Source: DASSUW01 sp963830725 (GTDB lineage Bacteria; Actinomycetota; Thermoleophilia; Solirubrobacterales; Solirubrobacteraceae). From it: a DNA stretch of 64,000 nucleotides. Every line of letters begins with the position of its first letter. Within the stretch, counting starts at the first letter, position 1. A program made the position numbers and the translations under genes. The stretch covers positions 1-64,000 of the forward strand of contig CAWHNO010000013.1 of assembly GCA_963830725.1 (NCBI GenBank), written 5' to 3'. This document shows, in pieces, positions 9,600 through 16,757 of the stretch. A model generated the notes under the pieces. It searched no databases, was not told where the DNA came from, and was given only the letters and a program-made list of their open reading frames with translations.

Positions 9600-10882
9600 G
9601 ACCGTCCATCCTGGCTGTGGCCGCCGTGGCGGCCACGAGCCTCGCACTCGGCGCCTGCGGTACCGGCGACGCCGACGAGAGCTCGAGCGGCAGCGCCGCC
9701 ACGGGCTCGCTGCAGACCGGACCCGGCGTCGACGCGGAGACGAAGACCATCCGCGTCGGCGACCTCAACGCGCTCAGCGGCCCTGCCGCCGCGCTCGGCA
9801 AGCCGGTCGCCGCCGGCCACCAGGCCTACTTCGACGCGCTCAACGCGCGCGGCGGCATCGACGGCTGGAAGGTCGAGCTCGCCGTCGAGGACACCGGCTA
9901 CCAGCCCCAGCAGCACGTGCAGGCGTACAACGCGCTCAAGGGCGACATCGCCATCCTCAACTCGTTCGGCAGCCCGACGACGAAGGCGATCCAGCCGCAG
10001 TTCCAGCGCGAGAAGCTCGTCACCATTCCGGCGTCGTTCGACTCGATCTGGGGGACCGACCCGACGGTGGCGCCGGTCGGCACGCCGTACAGCATCGACG
10101 TCGCCAACGCGCTCGACTTCGCGACCGAGGGCGGCGCGAACAAGCTCAGCGTCGGGATCATCTACCAGAACGACGAGTACGGGGCCGACGGCCTGCGCGG
10201 CTTCGAGGCCGCCAAGCAGGCGCTCGGGTTCACCGATGCCGGCCGTCAGTCGTACAAGCCGGGCGACACCGACTTCACGGCGCAGGTGCAGAAGCTCAAG
10301 TCCGCCGGTGCCGACGCCGTCGTTGTCACCGCCCTGCCCAGCGCCACCGGCCCGATCGTGGGCACCGCGGCCACGCTCGGCTTCACGCCGCAGTGGATCC
10401 TCCAGGGCCCGTCGTACGTCGAGCAGCTGATCACCGAGGACGGCACGCTCGACGGCAAGCCGACACCGGTGGCGGCGGCCTTGGCAGGCGCGATCGTCAC
10501 GTCGTTCTCGGCGCCGTGGGGCTCGGATGAGGCGCCGGGCATGGAGCAGCTGCTCGCCGACCAGGAGCAGTACGCGCCCGACCAGACGCCGAGCATCTAC
10601 TTCGCGCTCGCCTACTCGCAGGGCATGGTCGTCGAGCAGATCCTGCGCAAGGCGATCGCGTCCGGCGACCTCACGCGCGAGGGCATCCTGAGCGCGAAGG
10701 AGAACCTCGGCGAGGTCGACCTCGGCGGCATCACGCCCGCCGTGACGTACACGCCGGAGGGCGGCCCGCCGTCCCGCAACACGCTCGTCACCGAGATCGA
10801 CCCGAGCGTGCCGGGATTCCTGAAGGTCGTCGAGCCCGCCCACGCGAGCGACGTCGCCGAGTCGATCGACATCTCGCGGTAG
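9596..10882 (+). CDS. livK: Substrate-binding lipoprotein of the Liv-type transporter
   Basis: Extracytoplasmic binding protein (periplasmic-binding type I fold) that delivers substrate to LivHM. The 428-residue precursor has a lipoprotein signal with lipobox ending LALGACG (Cys about 19), a Ser/Gly-rich linker, then RVGDLNALSGPAAALG at the start of the fold and FDALNARGGIDGWKVEL typical of the family. GTG 9596 is chosen because of the aaggagg site upstream and 4-base overlap with livM. In this operon the binding protein is last rather than first. Ligand unknown; neighbouring PucR and acyl-CoA ligase hint at an amino acid or organic acid. Confidence 0.9.
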   Translation: MRPSILAVAAVAATSLALGACGTGDADESSSGSAATGSLQTGPGVDAETKTIRVGDLNALSGPAAALGKPVAAGHQAYFDALNARGGIDGWKVELAVEDTGYQPQQHVQAYNALKGDIAILNSFGSPTTKAIQPQFQREKLVTIPASFDSIWGTDPTVAPVGTPYSIDVANALDFATEGGANKLSVGIIYQNDEYGADGLRGFEAAKQALGFTDAGRQSYKPGDTDFTAQVQKLKSAGADAVVVTALPSATGPIVGTAATLGFTPQWILQGPSYVEQLITEDGTLDGKPTPVAAALAGAIVTSFSAPWGSDEAPGMEQLLADQEQYAPDQTPSIYFALAYSQGMVVEQILRKAIASGDLTREGILSAKENLGEVDLGGITPAVTYTPEGGPPSRNTLVTEIDPSVPGFLKVVEPAHASDVAESIDISR

Positions 10883-10900
10883 TCGAGGCTACGGGAGCCC

Positions 10901-10925
10901 GCCCGCCCGCCGCCGGCGGGCGGGC
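10901..10925 (+). terminator. Hairpin terminator after the Liv operon
   Basis: A perfect 12-base GC stem (gcccgcccgccg / cggcgggcgggc) with a one-base centre lies 18 bases after the stop of the binding protein. There is no U-tract, as is common in high-GC actinobacteria. Confidence 0.7.
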
Positions 10926-11024
10926 ATGCCCCGCCGCCATTCCGCCGGGACGCTTCGCCGCCGAGCGCGGCCTGCTCTAGTGGCCCTTTTCTGAAGGTTT
11001 GAGCCGAAACTCGCCGGTGACGGC

Positions 11025-11249
11025 TCATCCGGTGCCGGGTTCGACCAGCCCGGTCTCGTAGGCGGTGATGACCGCCTGCGTCCGGTCGCGCACGCCGAGC
11101 TTGGCGAGGATTCGCTCGAGGTGTGTCTTGATGGTCGCTTCTCCGACGATCAGCTGGCGGGCGATCTCGGCGTTGCCGCCACTTCCGCAAAGCGGGCGTG
11201 GCCGGAGGTACGCGCCGCCTGCGCGCGGCTCCGGCGCGATGTCAAGCAC
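11025..11249 (-). pseudogene. Remnant of a NarL/LuxR response regulator (C-terminal HTH only)
   Basis: The minus strand encodes GNAEIARQLIVGEATIKTHL followed by ERILAKLGVRDRTQAVITAY, the last three helices of a NarL-type HTH and its normal C-terminus. The preceding residues (upstream of about 11180) do not resemble the first HTH helix and no receiver domain is present. A normal protein would be over 200 residues. I read this as a truncated remnant, not a functional regulator. Confidence 0.7.
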
Positions 11250-11258
11250 CCTGCCACG

Positions 11259-11651
11259 CTAGGAGTAGCGGCGCAGCGCGAGCAGCGCGACCCCGAAGAC
11301 GGCACCGCCGACCGCGAGGACCCAGGTGTAGGGACTGGGGTTCTCGCCGCGCGCGAGCTCGAACACGACGGCGCCGGTGAGGACGAGGATCATCGCCTGA
11401 CCCGAGGCGGCCATGGCGCGGGTGGTGATCACCAGTTCGCGTTCGTCCTCGCCGTCACCGCGGGCGTCGCGGACGGCCTGCCAGCGCCCTCCGAAGGCGA
11501 GCAGGGCGCCGACACCGGCCAGCAGGACGAACCAGACGAGGCCTTCGGCGACGTCACCGTTGGCAATCTCGGCGGCGAGGATCACGACGCCGAGGCCTGC
11601 CGGGACGAGCGGCATCAGCCAACGGCGGTCAAGCATGGGGTTGCGTGTCAT
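11259..11651 (-). CDS. Four-helix membrane protein encoded with an XRE regulator
   Basis: 130-residue protein with four predicted membrane segments (about 12-28, 36-54, 84-103, 108-125) separated by a charged cytoplasmic loop (RDARGDGEDERELVITTRA). It resembles the DUF2178-type membrane proteins that commonly follow small XRE regulators. The start overlaps the regulator gene by 23 bases, so the two form one operon under the regulator's promoter. Function of the family is not established; a stress or membrane-modulating role is often assumed, which is not shown here. Confidence 0.75.
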   Translation of the reverse strand: MTRNPMLDRRWLMPLVPAGLGVVILAAEIANGDVAEGLVWFVLLAGVGALLAFGGRWQAVRDARGDGEDERELVITTRAMAASGQAMILVLTGAVVFELARGENPSPYTWVLAVGGAVFGVALLALRRYS

Positions 11652-11832
11652 GGAAGATCTCCTCTACGGGCGTGGCGAAGAAGCGGGCCAGCGCGATGGC
11701 GAGCGGCAGCGAGGGCGTGTAGCGCTCGGTCTCGATCGCGTTGATCGTCTGTCGCGAGACCGCCATCGCCTCGCCGAGCTGCTGCTGCGTGAGGCCGCGC
11801 TCGGTGCGGAGTTGCCGGATCGCGTTCCTCAT
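11629..11832 (-). CDS. Small XRE-family (Cro/CI-type) regulator
   Basis: 67-residue DNA-binding protein consisting almost only of a helix-turn-helix: RTERGLTQQQLGEAMAVSRQ then TINAIETERYTPSLPLAIAL, matching the YgzD/HipB-like compact XRE group. ATG 11832 is preceded within 15 bases by a perfect inverted repeat that overlaps a good promoter, so autorepression is likely. It is the first gene of a two-gene operon with the four-helix membrane protein. Such pairs are common in Firmicutes and Actinobacteria. Confidence 0.88.
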   Translation of the reverse strand: MRNAIRQLRTERGLTQQQLGEAMAVSRQTINAIETERYTPSLPLAIALARFFATPVEEIFHDTQPHA

Positions 11833-11870
11833 GTATGTAAAGGTAGCTTGACATCGGCCCAGATGTCAAG
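11833..11870 (-). promoter_or_regulatory. XRE operon promoter with overlapping inverted-repeat operator
   Basis: On the minus strand, TTGACA (-35) and TACCTT (-10) are spaced by 18 bases. A perfect inverted repeat CTTGACATC-N6-GATGTCAAG (11847-11870) covers the -35 and spacer. The expected start of transcription falls at or within a few bases of the ATG at 11832, so the transcript may be leaderless. The operator position predicts repression by the encoded XRE protein. Confidence 0.7.
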
Positions 11871-12138
11871 TTCGCTTTCCATCACGTGAGCCGGCGCGCG
11901 GCGGGGCGGCGAGGATCGCGTCGATGCCCACGGGCAGCAGCGCGACGCCGGTCTCCAGCGCCGACCAGCCGCGCAGTTCCTGCAGGTACAGCACGGCGAC
12001 GAACTGGAAGGCGATGAACGATCCGATGAAAAGGATCGCCGCGACGTTCGCGGCCAGCGCCGCGACTCCGGCGGCGCCGACCGCGAGCGGCCCGCCGTCC
12101 AGCGATGCTGGATGATCGAGCATGAATCCGCGCGTCAT
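11866..12138 (-). pseudogene. Fragment of an MFS drug-efflux transporter
   Basis: The minus strand encodes a 90-residue piece with FIGSFIAFQFVAVLYLQEL and GWSALETGVALLPVGI, which is the characteristic segment around helices 8-9 of EmrB/QacA-type efflux proteins (normally about 450-500 residues and 12-14 helices). Nothing resembling the rest of the protein lies on either side. The fragment ends in unrelated sequence at the XRE promoter. It is most likely an internal gene remnant; production of a functional small membrane protein is improbable. Confidence 0.65.
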
Positions 12139-12179
12139 GGCTATAGAAAGTCCAGAATGTGTGCGGTTGACTTGGACGC

Positions 12180-12719
12180 ATGATCAGTCCTGGAACCACA
12201 CTCGAGAACCCCGTGACGGGTGAGCGGTTCACCTTCACGCACACGTCGGCCACCACGGACGGCGAGCTTCTGGCCTTCGAGCTCGGCCTGCGGCCCGGCG
12301 GCGCCGTTCCCATCCCGCACGTGCACCCGATACAGACGGAGCGCTTCGAGGTCGTCGAGGGCCTGATGCGCTTCCGGCTCGGCCTGCGCCGGCAGCTCGC
12401 CGGCCCGGGCGACGTCGTCGAGGTCGCCCCGGGCGTGGTCCACTCGTTCGCGAACGCCGGCGACGATGAGGCGCGCGTGCGGGTCGAGGTCCGGCCGGCG
12501 CTCGCGATGGAGGAGATGCTGGCCGAGGTCGTGGCGATGGCCGAAGCGGGGCTCATGAACCGGCGCGGCATGCCGCGCCGGCTGCGCGACCTCGCGGACC
12601 TGGCCCGCCGCTACGACCAGGAGGCGCACGCGCCGTGGCTCAGTGTCGGCGTGCAGCGGTTGCTGCTGGCGCCGCTGCGCAAGCTGGGTCCCGTGGCGAC
12701 CGCCGCGCCGGCCAGTTAG
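12180..12719 (+). CDS. Cupin-domain protein
   Basis: 179-residue protein with a single beta-barrel cupin domain in about residues 25-115. The first cupin motif is visible as IPHVHPIQTERFEVVEG (His, His, Glu positions present) and the second as PGDVVEVAPGVVHSFAN (terminal His present), so the usual metal site is intact. The C-terminal third (about 105-179) is helical and basic. It may be a metal-dependent small-molecule oxygenase, isomerase or sensor; the sequence does not distinguish these. It stands alone, flanked by a transporter remnant and a flavoprotein remnant. Confidence 0.82.
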   Translation: MISPGTTLENPVTGERFTFTHTSATTDGELLAFELGLRPGGAVPIPHVHPIQTERFEVVEGLMRFRLGLRRQLAGPGDVVEVAPGVVHSFANAGDDEARVRVEVRPALAMEEMLAEVVAMAEAGLMNRRGMPRRLRDLADLARRYDQEAHAPWLSVGVQRLLLAPLRKLGPVATAAPAS

Positions 12720-12810
12720 CGTCGCGTCGATGAGCGTTGCCGAGCGTCGAGCGTCAGGTGATAGCCCGTCGCCCAGATGACCATCGAGACGCCGGCGTTC
12801 GCCAGGTCCA
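12716..12810 (-). pseudogene. C-terminal fragment of a flavin monooxygenase
   Basis: The minus strand reads DLANAGVSMVIWATGYHL and continues to a stop at 12716-12718. The VIWATGY segment is the conserved late motif of FAD/NADPH monooxygenases (Baeyer-Villiger/CzcO type). Only about 30 residues survive, and they end where the CGNR promoter begins. I read it as a deletion scar overlapping the cupin stop. Confidence 0.6.
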
Positions 12811-12824
12811 CAGTAGCCGTTCGT

Positions 12825-12856
12825 ACTAACGCTTGTCAAGTCCTGGTAGCGTTAGT
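12825..12856 (+). promoter_or_regulatory. Inverted repeat upstream of the CGNR regulator
   Basis: A perfect 9-base inverted repeat ACTAACGCT-N14-AGCGTTAGT ends 7 bases before the ATG at 12864. A -35-like TTGTCA lies in the spacer. The position suggests an operator that controls the regulator itself. Confidence 0.55.
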
Positions 12857-12863
12857 CACTGGC

Positions 12864-13427
12864 ATGCCGACGTATCCGGGGCCGATCAGAGACGAGCCGC
12901 TCGGGCTCGAGTTGCACAACACGCTCTACGTCGACCGTGGCACGCCGCGGGATGCCCTCGCCGACGCCGCAGGCCTACGCGAGTGGCTGGAGGCCCTCGC
13001 GCCGCGGCTGCCGGTCGCTCCCGGCCCGGTCGAGAGCGAGCGCCTTCCGGACTTCGTGGCGCTGCGCACGGCGACGCGCGAGGCGCTACACGCAGCGGTG
13101 GAAGGCCGGCCGATCGCGGAGACCGCGCTCGCTGCGCTCAACCGCTGGAGCGCCAACAGTCCCGAGTCGCTCCGGCTCACCGAGCAGGGAAGCGAGCGGC
13201 ACTTCCACGGTCCGACGACCACCGACGTGATCCTGGGACTGATCGCGTCGAGCACCATCGCGCTCGTGAGCGGGCCGCACGCCGACGAGTTGCGCACATG
13301 CGGCGCCCCCGGCTGCGTGCTGATGTTCCTCAAGGACCACCCGCGCCGGGAGTGGTGCTCCGCCGCCTGCGGCAATCGCGCCCGCCAGGCGCGCCACTAT
13401 GCGCGCCGCCGTCAGCACCGGCCTTAG
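12864..13427 (+). CDS. CGNR zinc-finger transcriptional regulator
   Basis: 187-residue regulator of the ABATE/CGNR family. The N-terminal part (about 1-130) is the ABATE-type ligand or dimer domain, beginning around LGLELHNTLYVDRGTPRDAL. The C-terminal CGNR zinc finger has Cys ligands in RTCGAPGCVLMF and EWCSAACGNRARQARHYAR, the family signature. ATG 12864 is chosen because the open frame upstream runs through the inverted repeat and promoter-like sequence. Such regulators usually control nearby detoxification or efflux genes; here the MFS and monooxygenase remnants upstream may be the lost targets (inference). Confidence 0.88.
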   Translation: MPTYPGPIRDEPLGLELHNTLYVDRGTPRDALADAAGLREWLEALAPRLPVAPGPVESERLPDFVALRTATREALHAAVEGRPIAETALAALNRWSANSPESLRLTEQGSERHFHGPTTTDVILGLIASSTIALVSGPHADELRTCGAPGCVLMFLKDHPRREWCSAACGNRARQARHYARRRQHRP

Positions 13428-13441
13428 CGCGGTTCGGCCCG

Positions 13442-13468
13442 GTCCGCCGGGGTTGGGTCCCGGCGGAC
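13442..13468 (+). terminator. Hairpin terminator after the CGNR gene
   Basis: A perfect 10-base stem (gtccgccggg / cccggcggac) with a 7-base loop lies 14 bases after the CGNR stop. No U-tract follows. Confidence 0.65.
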
Positions 13469-13496
13469 GCGGGTTTCGAATCCCGTCGCTCACCCC
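13469..13496 (+). other. tRNA 3'-end-like sequence (T-arm and acceptor)
   Basis: The stretch gcggg-t-ttcgaat-cccgt followed by cgctcacccc matches a tRNA T-arm and acceptor end if one extra T is allowed: the stem gcggg/cccgt then pairs and the loop is TTCGAAT. No matching 5' acceptor (gtgagcg) is found within 150 bases upstream, so this is not a complete tRNA. It could be a tRNA remnant or an attachment-site copy. Confidence 0.4.
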
Positions 13497-13613
13497 TAAG
13501 GGCCATCCGGTGGCGCCTCCGAGGCCCGCCGGGTTGACCGCCAGCAGCCCGATCCAGCTGCGCGGCCCGGTGTCCTCCTCGTCGCTGATCGCGAGCCGGC
13601 GAAGGTGCGCCTA

Positions 13614-14687
13614 TCACGGGAGTGGCCTGCAGTCGAGGACGCTGAAGCCGGACGGCAGCGGCACCACCGCGTGCAGCGCGAAGCCGCCGCTGTCGAGCAG
13701 TCGCGCGTACTCGTGCAGGTACCGCTCGCGCGCGTCGACGAAGTTGACGAGCATGACGAGGTCCATCGCGACCGCCGGGTGAAGCGCGCCGGAGCCGGGA
13801 ACCTCCTCGGGCAGCAGCTGCTCGACGACGAGCAGCCGGCCGTGCTCGGGCAGCGCCGCACGGCACGCTGCCAGCAGCTCGCGGCAGGCGTCGTCGTCCC
13901 AGTCGTGGAGGATCCACTTCAGGAGGTGGACGTCGTAGCCGGCTGGCACCGAGGCGAAGAAGCTGCCGCCGATCGCGACGCAGCGGTCGGCCAGCCTGCG
14001 GCTGCGCAGGTACTCGCGCGCCGCCTCGGCCACCTCGGGCACGTCGAACACCGCGCCCTCGAGCTCCGGATGCGCGTCCAGCACGGCGGCCACGAAATGG
14101 CCGCGTCCACCGCCCACGTCGAGGATGCGGGACGTGCCGTGGAAGTCGTAGTGCGCCACGGCCTCGGCGACGACGCCCTGGGAGAGCCGCGTCATCGTCC
14201 CGTCGAAGGTCGCGCCCGCCTCCGGGTGGCTGCGCAGGTAGGAGAAGAAGGCGTCGCCGTGCGCCGCCTCGAAGGCCGGCCGTCCGGTCCGGACGGCGTG
14301 CTCGAGCTTGCCCCACGCCGCGAACGACTCGCCGCCGCGGTGCAGCACGAAGTCGCGCATGGAGCCGGGGGAGCGCGACCCGAGCAGCGCGCCCATCTCG
14401 GTCAGCGAGACCCGGTCGCCGGCCTCGAGGCGGAGCAGCCCGACGCCTGCCAGCCCGCGCACCAGCCGGCGCATGAGGTCGGGCCGGACCGCCGTGGCGG
14501 AGCTGAGTTCGCCGATGGTCGCCGGGCTCTCCTCGACCAGGTCGGCAAGCCGCAGGCGCGCCATCACGTAGGCGAGCTGGACCGGCATGAAGCCGGATAG
14601 CAGACGGGTCAGCCGCTCGCGGCTCAAGTCGCCCGCGGCGAGGCCGGCGAGCGTGGCGCTCGTCGCGCTCGACGCTGGCCTCCTCAT
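13614..14687 (-). CDS. SAM-dependent O-methyltransferase (dimeric, plant-type fold)
   Basis: 357-residue methyltransferase. The N-terminal winged-helix dimerisation part is at about 25-115 (GFMPVQLAYVMARLRLADL, then TAVRPDLMRRLVRGLAG). The SAM-binding motif I is LDVGGGRGHFVAAVL (about 190), followed by VFDVPEVAEAAR and the catalytic-region KWILHDWDDDACRELL (about 260) that supplies the conserved His/Asp of this group. This architecture is shared with polyketide O-methyltransferases and plant caffeate-type enzymes. No biosynthetic gene cluster surrounds it, so the substrate is unknown. The first 18 residues may be replaced by a later start. Confidence 0.85.
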   Translation of the reverse strand: MRRPASSATSATLAGLAAGDLSRERLTRLLSGFMPVQLAYVMARLRLADLVEESPATIGELSSATAVRPDLMRRLVRGLAGVGLLRLEAGDRVSLTEMGALLGSRSPGSMRDFVLHRGGESFAAWGKLEHAVRTGRPAFEAAHGDAFFSYLRSHPEAGATFDGTMTRLSQGVVAEAVAHYDFHGTSRILDVGGGRGHFVAAVLDAHPELEGAVFDVPEVAEAAREYLRSRRLADRCVAIGGSFFASVPAGYDVHLLKWILHDWDDDACRELLAACRAALPEHGRLLVVEQLLPEEVPGSGALHPAVAMDLVMLVNFVDARERYLHEYARLLDSGGFALHAVVPLPSGFSVLDCRPLP

Positions 14688-14735
14688 CGGTTCGGGGTCA
14701 CGATCACGCGGGCGGCCGCTGGCTGGGATACGCGC

Positions 14736-15038
14736 TCAGCCGCCCGGGCTGGGCACGAGGCGCCGCAGCAGCGTGCGGGCAGGCGCCGCGTCCCCGCCCT
14801 GGCGCAGGAGCTGGTAGCGGCGCAGCCGGAGCATGCGGATCGCGTGCTCGGTGCGCTGGAACGGGTCGGCCGTCACGGCGCCGGTGGTCAGCGAGATCGC
14901 GGCGACGGGAACGGCGTCGGTCTCGGCGATCAGCACGTGGCCGCGGAGGGTGTGTGCGCTGTCGAGCGCCGCGAGGCGCCCGAGAGTGGCGGCGTCGGTG
15001 GGGGCCGCCACACGAATGGTCAATGCTCGTTCGCTCAT
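14736..15038 (-). CDS. Small conserved hypothetical protein (truncated GNAT-like)
   Basis: About 100 residues. The N-terminal part IRVAAPTDAATLGRLAALD and the following VLIAETDAVPVAAISLTTG resemble the first strands of a GNAT acetyltransferase fold, but the acetyl-CoA-binding loop is absent and the protein ends in a basic helix (RMLRLRRYQLLRQGG). ATG at 15038 (MSERAL) is preferred over ATG 15053. Proteins of this shape are common as stand-alone orphans in actinobacteria; catalytic activity is unlikely. It is transcribed toward the methyltransferase. Confidence 0.6.
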   Translation of the reverse strand: MSERALTIRVAAPTDAATLGRLAALDSAHTLRGHVLIAETDAVPVAAISLTTGAVTADPFQRTEHAIRMLRLRRYQLLRQGGDAAPARTLLRRLVPSPGG

Positions 15039-15122
15039 CACGAACCTTTCCATCTGGGGTCGACATCGACGGTAGGCGCGGAATGGCCCCGCGAAATCGG
15101 CAGATCTGCCGTATCCGGCTGC

Positions 15123-16757
15123 CTAGATGAGGCCGTGCTCGGCAGCGAAGCGGCCGGCGGCCGCGCGCGAGCGGACACCGACCTTGCGGTAGATGGACCG
15201 CAGGTGCGCGTTGACGGTGCGGACGCTCAGGTAGAGCTGTCCCGCGGTCTCGGCGTCGGACAGGCCGGCGGCGACGAGCCTGAGCACGTCGAGCTCGCGT
15301 GCGGTCAAGCGGGCGGGGAGCTCGGTCGGGGCGGCCTGCTCGGCGACGGGGGCGGGGGTGGGGGGAGGGCCGGCGATCGCGGCGTACAGGCGCCTGGGCT
15401 CGGAGAGCCCCTCGAGCACGTGCTCGCCGCGATCGGTGAAGACGAGTCCAGAGCCGGTGGCGAGCTCGCGCGTGGTGGCGCTGACGAGCACCTCCGACGG
15501 CGCCGCACGCGCGGCGACGCGGGTGGCGACATTGATGGCGATGCCGCGGATCTCTCCGTCGATGACCTCGACCTCGCCCGTATGGACGCCCGCGCGGAGC
15601 CGCAACCCGAGCCCGTCGAGATGACCGATCAGCGCGTGCGCGCAGCCGACGGCCCGAGCCGGCGTGTCGAACGACGCGATCAGGCCGTCGCCGGTGGTGG
15701 CCACCTCGTCGCCACCGAACAACGCGACCGCGTCGCGAGTGGCGCGCTCATGGGCGCCGACGAGCTCGGTCCAGGCCCGGTCGCCGACGCGCTCCGCGAT
15801 CCGGGTCGAGCCGACGATGTCGGTCACGAGAATGGTCCTGATCCTGCGGCGCGGCGGCGCGGGATGCGCCGCCTTGACACGGTATGTCCCGTCGCCCAGC
15901 GGCTCGAGCCGGAACCTCTCACCGACGGCGGGCGCCGCGGCGCCCGCCACCAGCACGCCGCCCTCGCGCGCTCCGGCCACGAGCTTGGCGGCCTGCTCGA
16001 CGGGCGCTCCCGCGACGCCGTACACCCAGCGCTCCCGCACGCGCGTAGAGCCGACCTCCGCCGGGCCCACGCTGACGCCGAGGCTAGTGGTCAACTCGTG
16101 CGCGGCCTCCGCGAGGACCGCGAGCGCCGTCTCCACCGCCACTATCGCGCACTCGAACACGGCGATGAGCGGCGCGTCGTCGCCCTCTCGCAGCGTGCCG
16201 CCCAGCGCTCGGATCCGCGCCTCGACCGCCTCCCGATGGCGGCGGCCGAGGAAGCCCACCGCCGCCTCCGGCACCCCGGGCGCGTTCAGCCGCCACTCGA
16301 CCGCGAGCACCGCCACGTCGCGCGTCTGCCGGCCGTAGCGCTCGAGGTGCGCGCTCGCGCTCGTGAGCTCGTCGATCGTCCGCTTGACGCTCAGCGCCGT
16401 CCGGATCCTGGCCAGCAGCTCGCGCTCGTCGACGGGCTTGGAGAGGAAGTCGTCGGCGCCCGCCTCGATGCCGCGGACGCGGTCTTCCACCGAGTTGAGA
16501 GCCGTCATGAGGACGACGGGGATGAGCCGTGTCTCGGGGTCCTCCTTCAGCACCCGCAGGGCGGTGATGCCGTCCATGCGGGGCATCATCACGTCGAGCA
16601 GGACGAGGTCCGGCGGCGCGGCGGCGACGCGCTCGAGCGCCTCCAGGCCGTTCGCGGCCTTGTCGGTCGTGAAGCCGAGACTTTCCAACTCCTGCTCGAG
16701 GTAGTCGACGTTGAGCGGCTCGTCGTCGACGATGAGGATCCGCGACGGGCGCATCAT
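15123..16757 (-). CDS. Response regulator with tandem cyclase-like domains and LuxR HTH
   Basis: 544-residue cytoplasmic output protein of the adjacent ammonium-channel kinase. Domains in order: CheY-like receiver (about 6-122; acceptor Asp55, Lys107), a degenerate class III cyclase homology domain (about 145-275; LGVSVGPAEVGS present but the metal Asp is replaced by Glu), a second cyclase domain (about 305-445) with metal Asp313 (VTDIVGST) and Asp357 (TTGDGL) plus the Asn409/Arg413 pair, and a C-terminal LuxR HTH (about 482-544, LTARELDVLRLVAAGLSDAE). The stop of the kinase gene overlaps this start by 4 bases. Phosphorylation may thus control both nucleotide cyclisation and transcription. 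Whether the second domain makes cAMP, cGMP or neither cannot be told; the usual purine-selecting Lys is not evident. Confidence 0.88.
   Translation of the reverse strand: MMRPSRILIVDDEPLNVDYLEQELESLGFTTDKAANGLEALERVAAAPPDLVLLDVMMPRMDGITALRVLKEDPETRLIPVVLMTALNSVEDRVRGIEAGADDFLSKPVDERELLARIRTALSVKRTIDELTSASAHLERYGRQTRDVAVLAVEWRLNAPGVPEAAVGFLGRRHREAVEARIRALGGTLREGDDAPLIAVFECAIVAVETALAVLAEAAHELTTSLGVSVGPAEVGSTRVRERWVYGVAGAPVEQAAKLVAGAREGGVLVAGAAAPAVGERFRLEPLGDGTYRVKAAHPAPPRRRIRTILVTDIVGSTRIAERVGDRAWTELVGAHERATRDAVALFGGDEVATTGDGLIASFDTPARAVGCAHALIGHLDGLGLRLRAGVHTGEVEVIDGEIRGIAINVATRVAARAAPSEVLVSATTRELATGSGLVFTDRGEHVLEGLSEPRRLYAAIAGPPPTPAPVAEQAAPTELPARLTARELDVLRLVAAGLSDAETAGQLYLSVRTVNAHLRSIYRKVGVRSRAAAGRFAAEHGLI

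Noticed and set aside
13400..13500. Complete tRNA gene
   Set aside because: Only a T-arm and acceptor-like 3' part is visible and it needs one base removed; no matching 5' acceptor, D-arm or anticodon arm.
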